Shown here: positions 1 to 5,435 of the stretch, piece by piece
Layout: each line of letters starts with the position of its first letter
Position numbering within the stretch: position 1 is the stretch's first letter
The notes under the pieces: generated by a model
Told to the model about the DNA's origin: nothing
The model's database searches: none
What the model saw: the letters and a program-made list of their open reading frames with translations, nothing else
Translations under genes and position numbers: made by a program
Assembly (NCBI GenBank): GCA_021803885.1
Contig: JAJZKY010000379.1
Location: 1-5,435, forward strand
Length of the DNA stretch: 5,435 bases
Reading direction: 5' to 3'
From: Planctomycetota bacterium
GTDB taxonomy: Bacteria; Planctomycetota; Phycisphaerae; WQYP01; JAJZKY01

Positions 1-91
1 CTATGCGATAGTGCGGTTTACCTGGCAGCGTGCCCTTGGCCCAAAACCTCAGCAGATAGAAGGCTCCCAGCGAAGCCGCGGCATCGCCCAC
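1..91 (-). CDS. Possible 5' end of a divergent gene, membrane-like N-terminus (partial, uncertain)
   Basis: This minus-strand frame runs open to the left edge. Its first usual start codon is a GTG at 91, preceded by a GGGG purine run 6 bases upstream that could act as a ribosome binding site. The 30 visible residues begin VGDAAASLGAFYLLRFW and continue with a Lys/Pro-rich stretch (AKGTLPGKPHYRI), which reads like a short hydrophobic helix followed by a positively charged loop. The frame stays open upstream to about 213, inside the GH3 gene, but I see no ATG, GTG or TTG there. If real, it is transcribed away from the GH3 gene, with only 44 bases between the two starts. I do not recognise a family. 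Plus-strand frames over the same bases are also open (one to a stop at 107-109, one to a stop at 133-135), so chance openness cannot be excluded. Confidence 0.22.
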   Translation of the reverse strand, partial: MGDAAASLGAFYLLRFWAKGTLPGKPHYRI

Positions 92-124
92 AATCAGCCC
101 CGCGTCTGACCATTGTTTGTTTGC

Positions 125-128
125 GGAG
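125..128 (+). promoter_or_regulatory. Ribosome binding site of the GH3 gene
   Basis: GGAG lies 7 bases before the ATG at 136, an ideal Shine-Dalgarno spacing. An in-frame TGA at 133-135 directly precedes that ATG, so the reading frame cannot begin further upstream. Together these fix the start. A second ATG at 130 is followed at once by this TGA and sits too close to the GGAG to be a normal start. Confidence 0.7.
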
Positions 129-135
129 AATGTGA

Positions 136-2847
136 ATGTATAAGACGCCTGTGAAGTTGCCGGCGGCCTGGCGCCTGCCGGTACGGTATGGCGCGATCGG
201 CCTGATATTGGCGCTTATGCTGCTGACATCGGCAGTTGCATCGGTATCGGCAGCGGCTGCTGCGAGCGGGCGGGCGAATGCTGGGATGTATTCTCCCCGA
301 GGCCTGACGGCAGCTCAAATTAATCAGCAGGCCAACGCCATTTTGTCGCGGCTGACATTGGCGGAAAAATTGCGCTTAATGACCGGCAACAAACACGAGG
401 CCCTGCATTCGCTCAAGGCGATTGGTTTGGCGTCGGTGCGGGTGAGCGACGCGACCTGCGGCGTTGTAGATTGGGGTCCTGCGACGGCGCTTCCGGCGGC
501 ATCCTGTTTGACCGCCGCCTGGAGTCGCAGGCTGGCCTGGCAAGAAGGCCAGGCGATTGGGCGCGATGCCCGCGCGCGGCAGGTGGGCATTTTGCTTGGC
601 CCGGGCGTAAATATTTTGCGCGAGCCGCAAAATGGCCGCAGCATGGAATATATTGGCGGCGAAGACCCGACCTTGTCAGCCTCCCTGGTAACGCGGTTTG
701 TGCGCGGGCTGCAGTCGCAGGATGTCGCCGCTTGCGTCAAGCATTATGTCGGCAATGAAATTGAAACCCAGCGGCCCTGGGTTAACTGTGTGATAAGCCG
801 CCGTGCGCTGGAAGAAATTTATTTGCCCCCGTTTAAGGCTGCGGTGCAACGCGGCCATGCATGGGCCATCATGACGGCGTGCAATCGCATCAATGGCTGG
901 TATGGCTCGGAGAACGCATTTCTACTCAACGACATGTTGCGGCGGCATTGGGGCTTTCGCGGCGTTGTCATGACCGACTGGGGCTGCAGCTACAATACGC
1001 TTGATAATCTCAAAAACGGGCTGGACCTTGAAATGCCCGCCCGCAAAATGTACACGCTTGCGGCGGTAAGCCAGCTTCTTAAGCAGGGCAAAATAACCAC
1101 CGGTTTGATTGATCAACATGTACGGCGTTTATTGCGGTTACTTATTGCCATGGGCTTTATTGACCGCCAGGCGCTGCCGGCCGTGCCGCTGCGGGGGCCG
1201 AGGCGGGCGGCGCTCGTGAATGTTATTGCCGCCGAAGGAACGGTGCTCCTTAAAAACCGTGGCGGCATTTTGCCCCTGAAACATGTGCGTACGGTGGTGC
1301 TGGCTGGCCCCTGGATGACGCGTGTGACGACCGGCGGCGGCGGAAGCTCGCATGTAACCCCCATTGTCCAGCCGGTGACCCTGGCAAATGCCCTACGTGC
1401 GCAATTGGTCGCTGGCACACAAATAAAGGTTATTCCCTGGCGACGTACATTTCCGGAGTTATGGGGCCATGGGCAACTGACAGCCCCCAACGGCCAACCG
1501 GGCCTGCAGGGCGAGTATTTTGCCAATGCGGGCTTTGCCGGCAAGGCCAAAATCCGCATTGACAAAGAATTGTCGTTTGACTTCGGTGGCCCGGCCAGGC
1601 CTGCGATGGATGAGCCGGCTAACGTATCGCTCGACATGATGAAGCCGCCCTCCGCTGCGCAACATGGGCCTTTCAGCGCCATTTGGAAGGCAAGCCTGCG
1701 CGTGCCGGTGATCCAATACTACAGCTTCAGCGTTGCAGTCAGCGGCGGCGCCGAAGTGTACTTAAATGGCAAGCGGATCGTAGACCTTTGGATACCGTTT
1801 TGGCAGCCCCAGCACCCATTAAAAGGCGCATTGGCTACGCGGCGGCTTCAGGCGGGTCGCGTTTACCAGTTGCGGGTTGTGTACCGGAGCATTGCCAATA
1901 AGGCGGCGCAGCTTGAGTTTGGCTACGGGCCTGCGAACGAGGTGCATTTGCTGACCCCCGCGGAAAAGGCAGAGGTAAAAAATGCCGACGTTGTGATTGC
2001 CGGGATTGGCTTTGGCATGGCAATGCAGCGTGAACAGGGCGATCGGCCGTATCACTTTATGCCGCCGCAGGATGCGTACGTGCATGAGTTGTCAAAACTC
2101 AACCAGAACACTGTGGTGGTGGCCTATGCCGGTTCGGGTGCACCCGTAAACCGCTGGATTCATAACGTTGCGGCACTGCTGTGGGCCTGGTATCCCGGCC
2201 AGACGGGCAACGATTCGGTCGCGGGCATTTTAACGGGCCGCATCAATCCGAGTGGCCATCTGCCCGACACCATTGCCCGTCATAAGCGGGATGAACCCGC
2301 CTATGGCAACTTTTTTGGGCATCCACCGGTATTCAGCCCGGCCTGGCCGAATGAACCTGAATTTAATGACGCTATGCCGAGCACCGCCAATTCCACCTGC
2401 GACTTTAAAGAGGGCATTTTTGTCGGCTACCGCTGGTACGACAAGAAGCATATTAAGCCGCAGTTTTGCTTTGGCTATGGCTTGTCGTATACGACGTTTA
2501 AGTTTGATGCCGTACATATGACAGATGCCGGCTCCGGTACGCATCGTGTGGTAACGCTGCACATAACCATTACCAACACCGGCCACCGGGCGGGAGCCGA
2601 CATTATTCAGGCCTATGTGCATCCGCCGGCAGGTGCAATAGCCCGATGTGTGCAGAACCTCCGCGGCTTTAAGCGAGTAACTCTTGCGCCCGGCCAGACG
2701 CGCAGCGTTGCCATCAGCCTGGGTTGGCGGTCATTTGCGTGTTTTGACAGCAATACCAATAAATGGTTGGTTCCTCCCGGTAACTATACCATCGGCGTTG
2801 GTGATTCCAGCCGCCACGAGCCGCTGGCGGCAAGCGTTGCATGGTAG
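136..2847 (+). CDS. Exported GH3 family beta-glycosidase (beta-glucosidase-like) with inserted PA14 domain
   Basis: A complete 903-residue glycoside hydrolase of family 3, which removes terminal beta-linked sugars (most often glucose or xylose) by a retaining mechanism. Residues about 17-39 form a signal peptide (basic start, hydrophobic core, likely cut near SVSA), so it acts outside the cytoplasm. The N-terminal TIM-barrel domain (about 65-345) carries GPGVNILREPQNGR...EYIGGEDP at 155-178, the KHYVGNEIETQR sugar-binding motif at 202-213, and the nucleophile Asp281 in VVMTDWG. The alpha/beta sandwich starts near 365 (GTVLLKNRGGILPL), is interrupted by a PA14 domain (about 456-605, with GEYFANAGFAG and SGGAEVYLNGKRIVDLW), and resumes at ADVVIAGIGFG. 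Glu633 in QREQGDR is the likely acid/base, placed as in the GEGYDR loop of other GH3 enzymes. WYPGQTGNDSVAGILTGRIN, EGIFVGYRWYD and FGYGLSYTTF are further family motifs. A fibronectin III-like domain ends the protein (about 800-897). This is the layout of PA14-containing GH3 beta-glucosidases. The family assignment is firm; the substrate (glucoside, xyloside or glycosylated plant compound) cannot be read from the sequence. No operon partner is visible. Confidence 0.95.
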   Translation: MYKTPVKLPAAWRLPVRYGAIGLILALMLLTSAVASVSAAAAASGRANAGMYSPRGLTAAQINQQANAILSRLTLAEKLRLMTGNKHEALHSLKAIGLASVRVSDATCGVVDWGPATALPAASCLTAAWSRRLAWQEGQAIGRDARARQVGILLGPGVNILREPQNGRSMEYIGGEDPTLSASLVTRFVRGLQSQDVAACVKHYVGNEIETQRPWVNCVISRRALEEIYLPPFKAAVQRGHAWAIMTACNRINGWYGSENAFLLNDMLRRHWGFRGVVMTDWGCSYNTLDNLKNGLDLEMPARKMYTLAAVSQLLKQGKITTGLIDQHVRRLLRLLIAMGFIDRQALPAVPLRGPRRAALVNVIAAEGTVLLKNRGGILPLKHVRTVVLAGPWMTRVTTGGGGSSHVTPIVQPVTLANALRAQLVAGTQIKVIPWRRTFPELWGHGQLTAPNGQPGLQGEYFANAGFAGKAKIRIDKELSFDFGGPARPAMDEPANVSLDMMKPPSAAQHGPFSAIWKASLRVPVIQYYSFSVAVSGGAEVYLNGKRIVDLWIPFWQPQHPLKGALATRRLQAGRVYQLRVVYRSIANKAAQLEFGYGPANEVHLLTPAEKAEVKNADVVIAGIGFGMAMQREQGDRPYHFMPPQDAYVHELSKLNQNTVVVAYAGSGAPVNRWIHNVAALLWAWYPGQTGNDSVAGILTGRINPSGHLPDTIARHKRDEPAYGNFFGHPPVFSPAWPNEPEFNDAMPSTANSTCDFKEGIFVGYRWYDKKHIKPQFCFGYGLSYTTFKFDAVHMTDAGSGTHRVVTLHITITNTGHRAGADIIQAYVHPPAGAIARCVQNLRGFKRVTLAPGQTRSVAISLGWRSFACFDSNTNKWLVPPGNYTIGVGDSSRHEPLAASVAW

Positions 2848-2863
2848 CCGGCGGCGCATTTCT

Positions 2864-2897
2864 AGCGAAGGGCGGCAGCCCGTGTTGAGCGCTTTTT
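2864..2897 (+). terminator. Weak candidate terminator of the GH3 gene
   Basis: It begins 17 bases after the GH3 stop codon. An inner GGGC/GCCC stem (2870-2873 with 2878-2881, loop GGCA) sits inside a possible outer AGCG/CGCT pairing (2864-2867 with 2890-2893), and a run of five T follows at 2893-2897. Position and T run fit a Rho-independent terminator. The stems are short and separated by an unpaired bulge, so stability is doubtful. Confidence 0.25.
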
Positions 2898-3222
2898 GAG
2901 TCAGGTGCGCCAATTATTGCTTTGACGAGGTATCTTGCTTCAGTCGGAATCGGACAAACGGGTTTTGGATTCAGGCGGAATGTTGCCGTAATCAGCCCAT
3001 GGGCGGGAGACTCCAATAAACAAGCCCGCCGCACACGACCGTTTAACATAGATGCAAACGGATGCGCATGGCTGCCAGCGACAGGGCGCCACCGGCCCTT
3101 GGCGTAACACATGCTGTTTATTGTACTTCTTCAACGCCTCCGACAACGCAACGCTCCGAACCCAAGATTACACTGCCAGCGGCCCAAATTCGAGAAAAAA
3201 TTGAATGCCGCCCACCAACAAG

Positions 3223-3243
3223 CCACGCGGTTAAGCCGCGTGG
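3223..3243. repeat. Perfect 8-bp inverted repeat (hairpin) in the convergent gap
   Basis: CCACGCGG and CCGCGTGG pair perfectly around a five-base loop (TTAAG), the strongest hairpin I see in the gap. It lacks a T run directly after it on either strand. On the minus strand six T follow only about 22 bases later (3200-3195), too far for a classic Rho-independent terminator. It may still help end transcription from one or both converging genes, or be part of a small structured RNA. Confidence 0.45.
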
Positions 3244-3382
3244 TCAAGCCGTTGCGCCCACCGCGGCCAGCGGCAGAGCTGCCGGGGCGCCCGGGCTTGC
3301 GACGCAGCATCACGAGAAATACTTCAATTCTGACCGCAAGCAGTATATCGTCGTCGTCGGTACGGAGTTGGCTGCTATCGGC

Positions 3383-3399
3383 TTAACCAGCACGGTTAA
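3383..3399 (-). terminator. Short hairpin just after the minus-strand stop codon
   Basis: TTAACC and GGTTAA form a perfect 6-bp stem with a five-base loop. It starts 3 bases beyond the stop codon of the minus-strand gene (3403-3405). The stem is AT-rich and no T run follows, so it is a poor intrinsic terminator. The location is the only argument for a role in transcript end formation or 3'-end protection. Confidence 0.2.
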
Positions 3400-3402
3400 T
3401 AC

Positions 3403-5435
3403 CTATTGCCCGTTTGAGAGTTTTTCAAAGTAGGCCTTGACGGGGTCGGCGTAACCCTTGGGCAGGGTGCCGATCATGCTGTCCGAAAGTTTATGCCGCT
3501 TTTTGGTTATGCCGCCGGCCGTGCGCTCCAAGGCAACCTGCGCCTGGGCATCGGTCAGCACCTTGGCCGCAGACATGCTTTCGTTGGCCATTTTTTGGTA
3601 CAGCATGGCCGTGTGATAGTGAAACTTTTTGAGCTCTTTTTGAGCATCCTGCATAAGCACAGCCGACTCAATAAGCTTGAAGTTATTAAAGCCGGCGGCA
3701 CGCATCTGCAGCATCAGCCGCTCGGTTTTGTTGAGCACCTGTGCCTGCTGGCCGGCCATGCGTTTGATGTCTTTTTGTTCGCTTAGCGGAGCCGGGCCTT
3801 CAAGGCCTTCGCCGCCCCAACCCGCCTTTTTTCCTCCGCCGGTAGCGCCGCCGGGCGGCTGCTTGGAGGTGTCCTTCACCACACCGGTGCTGAACGGGTC
3901 GTTGGTAAGCCGCGTGGGCGTGCGGCGTCCGCCTTTACCCACCGCGGTTTGACCGACCATTTCGCCGCTGGCGCGGCCTTCGCGGCCTTCTCCACTGCGA
4001 CCCTGAATTTCATCGTTGTGTGGCATGTTGTTGCCCGTAACGCCCTGGGCGCTCATATCGCTGATGGGGCCATCCATGGCGGCCCACCCCAGCCCCTTGT
4101 TCATCGAGTCGTTCCATTTGCTGCCTGTGTCTTCCATTTGATTGGTCATGTCTTCTTCGTTCTGCAGCAGTTTGCCCATCATGTCTGTGAGCTTATCAGG
4201 CAACGGAGGAGCCGGCACATCATTTTGCGCAACCGGCTCTTCCATGGACCATTTCATGGTATCGGGCTGCTGCATAAGCCACCGCTCTATGTGGGAGGTC
4301 TCCTTCTTGGCATCCTCAAGACCGTTGGCTTCCAGCGGCGTGGCGATTTTTATAGCGCCCAGTTTAAGCGCGTTTTTGGTCATGGCCAGGTCCACCTTCA
4401 TTTGGGCCAGATCATCCACCAGCGAGGCCGCGGCCTGATCCTGCTCTGTAATATTGCTCATGTTGGTCAGCGCCTGATTGAGAAACTTCGACCATTTATC
4501 TTCGGCGGCTTTCACCTTGGCCAGTTCGTGTTTGTCGTTGGCATCGTATTGATTGACAGGCTTGCGTGCCAATGCGGCCGTGGCATTAAGCACATCGCGC
4601 TGCTGCTTTTCAAATTTTTTGAGCTTCAGCAAAAGCTGCTTCCACGCGGCCTTTTCTTCGTTCGGAAAACGCCCGCCCTGGTGCGATGTTACCGAATCCA
4701 GTGGGGTAATATGGTTCGACGCAATGGCCAGCAGAGCCTTGAGCACATTAATGATGTTGACCTGATGGCTGCGCAGCTTGTTGGCAATAAGCGCTACGCC
4801 GCCGGTCTGCGAAACGGCCGCCAAATCTCCGGCTCGGGCCACAGCCCCTGTGGCATCGCCATGGCTCAGTACATCCAGCGCTTGACGCACGGTTGCCATG
4901 CTCTGCGGAAAATTAAAATGGGCGACCATATCGGTCATCTTTGAGCGCAACTGTCGCTGTCCTGCCTGCACGCTGCCAGCAAGCGTATGATCAGCCGATA
5001 ATGCCAGTTTTTGCAGCAGAAAGGCATCCGCCTGGTCGCGCAGCGTGCGCTGCTGCTGCAGCATCAATTCCAGGTCGCGCTCCAGCGCTTCCCAGCGGCT
5101 GAGATTTTTGGGAGCAGCGGCCACGGCGGCGGCCAACGTTATTTTGTAAACATGGCCCGTGGTGGTTTGCGGACCTAAGTCCAGCGAATCTACCTGAATA
5201 TTACGATTGTCGGTGGCGGTAAAGCGATACCGCACCACATCGCCGATTTTGTATTGCGACGCAGGCAACTGCAGCATATAGCGAATGGTGGCATTGGTGG
5301 CGGGTTTGCCATTGGCGGCATTCTGAATTTGCCAGTTGCGCACCGTGGTAAAGCCCGCGGCCTGCCGGCTCGCCACCTGCAGTTGCAAATCGGTAAGGCC
5401 GTAATCGTCCGAGGCGCTGGCGGCCAGCGCCACGC
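3403..5435 (-). CDS. Large planctomycete-type coiled-coil protein of unknown function (5' end missing)
   Basis: At least 676 C-terminal residues are visible and the frame continues past the right edge. The GTG at 5433 is probably an internal valine, because it falls within a beta-strand motif (VALAASASDDYGLTDLQL). Numbering from that codon: residues 1-100 look like an Ig-like beta domain of the kind in large planctomycete proteins often labelled DUF4175-like, with GDVVRYRFTATDNR at 64-77. Residues about 108-170 and 255-350 are charged, Gln-rich predicted coiled coils. Residues 386-470 are Met-rich and acidic. Residues 478-546 are a Gly/Arg-rich low-complexity linker containing GRSGEGREGR and GKGGRRTPTRLTNDPF. 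Residues 550-676 are a helical tail ending in KAYFEKLSNGQ. No catalytic motif is visible. In related planctomycetes I recall such genes near MoxR ATPase, DUF58 and BatA-like genes, which suggests a cell-envelope role, but no such neighbour is in this window. Any signal or membrane segments would lie in the missing N-terminus. The gene converges on the GH3 gene, so the two are separate transcripts. Confidence 0.85.
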   Translation of the reverse strand, partial: VALAASASDDYGLTDLQLQVASRQAAGFTTVRNWQIQNAANGKPATNATIRYMLQLPASQYKIGDVVRYRFTATDNRNIQVDSLDLGPQTTTGHVYKITLAAAVAAAPKNLSRWEALERDLELMLQQQRTLRDQADAFLLQKLALSADHTLAGSVQAGQRQLRSKMTDMVAHFNFPQSMATVRQALDVLSHGDATGAVARAGDLAAVSQTGGVALIANKLRSHQVNIINVLKALLAIASNHITPLDSVTSHQGGRFPNEEKAAWKQLLLKLKKFEKQQRDVLNATAALARKPVNQYDANDKHELAKVKAAEDKWSKFLNQALTNMSNITEQDQAAASLVDDLAQMKVDLAMTKNALKLGAIKIATPLEANGLEDAKKETSHIERWLMQQPDTMKWSMEEPVAQNDVPAPPLPDKLTDMMGKLLQNEEDMTNQMEDTGSKWNDSMNKGLGWAAMDGPISDMSAQGVTGNNMPHNDEIQGRSGEGREGRASGEMVGQTAVGKGGRRTPTRLTNDPFSTGVVKDTSKQPPGGATGGGKKAGWGGEGLEGPAPLSEQKDIKRMAGQQAQVLNKTERLMLQMRAAGFNNFKLIESAVLMQDAQKELKKFHYHTAMLYQKMANESMSAAKVLTDAQAQVALERTAGGITKKRHKLSDSMIGTLPKGYADPVKAYFEKLSNGQ

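Larger units (their letters stand above)
2848..3402. other. Intergenic region between convergent genes, no supported gene
   Basis: This 555-base stretch separates the stop of the GH3 gene from the stop of the minus-strand gene. Several short frames are open on both strands (for example 2922-3107 plus, 2940-3146 minus, 3131-3313 minus, 3062-3433 plus). None has a convincing ribosome binding site, and none shows a protein motif I recognise. It holds three hairpin-forming sequences listed separately, a six-A run at 3195-3200, and a short (TCG)4 run at 3348-3359. No tRNA, riboswitch or mobile-element end is apparent. It could be the remains of a decayed gene or hold a small RNA, but I see no direct evidence for either. 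Confidence 0.6.

Noticed and set aside
324..740. 138-codon minus-strand open frame inside the GH3 gene
   Set aside because: It lies entirely opposite the strongly supported GH3 catalytic domain and its translation shows no recognisable motif. The same holds for the minus frame at 1113-1682.
3002..3030. GGCGGG/CCCGCC inverted repeat with a 17-base loop
   Set aside because: Six GC pairs around a long loop with no T run or other element are readily expected by chance at this base composition.
2714..3112. 132-codon minus-strand open frame across the GH3 3' end
   Set aside because: About a third of it is antisense to the fibronectin III-like domain of the GH3 gene, and the remainder shows no protein family signal.
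3175..3274. Two copies of the 9-base word GCCAGCGGC (3175-3183 and 3266-3274)
   Set aside because: A GC-rich 9-mer recurring once within 100 bases is weak evidence. There is no third copy, no regular spacing and no CRISPR-like unit.
3348..3359. (TCG)4 trinucleotide run
   Set aside because: Four units are too short to count as a meaningful repeat in GC-rich DNA.
3062..3433. 123-codon plus-strand open frame in the gap
   Set aside because: No Shine-Dalgarno sequence precedes its ATG, the translation is low-complexity Ala/Pro/Arg/Thr-rich without motifs, and it runs into the end of the coiled-coil gene on the other strand.
3949..4944. 331-codon plus-strand open frame opposite the coiled-coil gene
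   Set aside because: Its codons are exact reverse complements of the minus-strand codons, so it would be stopped only by TTA, CTA or TCA codons in the real gene, which are scarce at this base composition. Its protein is rich in His, Phe, Leu and Arg, shows no motif, and lies wholly inside a recognisable protein.

Overview
The window looks like a chromosomal fragment from a member of the Planctomycetota, possibly the Phycisphaerae/Tepidisphaerales side. This is an inference. It rests mainly on the minus-strand protein, whose architecture (an Ig-like segment with a D-D-Y-G motif, long coiled coils, a Gly/Arg-rich GRSGEGREGR...GKGGRRTPTRLT block and a helical tail) I associate with large uncharacterised planctomycete proteins. 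It also fits a moderately GC-rich composition and an exported polysaccharide hydrolase next door. No rRNA or marker gene is present to confirm it.

Layout. Positions 1-135 are a short leader holding a good ribosome binding site for the first gene; a minus-strand frame open to the left edge may be the start of a divergent gene. Positions 136-2847 (+) encode a complete, exported family GH3 beta-glycosidase with a PA14 domain inserted in its C-terminal sandwich domain and a fibronectin III-like end. Positions 2848-3402 are a 555-base gap between convergent genes with no gene I can support, only weak hairpins. From 3403 to the right edge (-) lies the C-terminal 676 or more residues of a large coiled-coil protein of unknown function; its N-terminus is outside the window.

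The two genes converge and do not form an operon. The GH3 enzyme would release terminal sugars from plant- or microbe-derived glycans or glycosides outside the cytoplasm. Nothing ties the coiled-coil protein to that job. I found no mobile element, CRISPR array, tRNA, rRNA or convincing new system. The most under-described item is the planctomycete-type coiled-coil protein with its sharply conserved-looking glycine/arginine linker.
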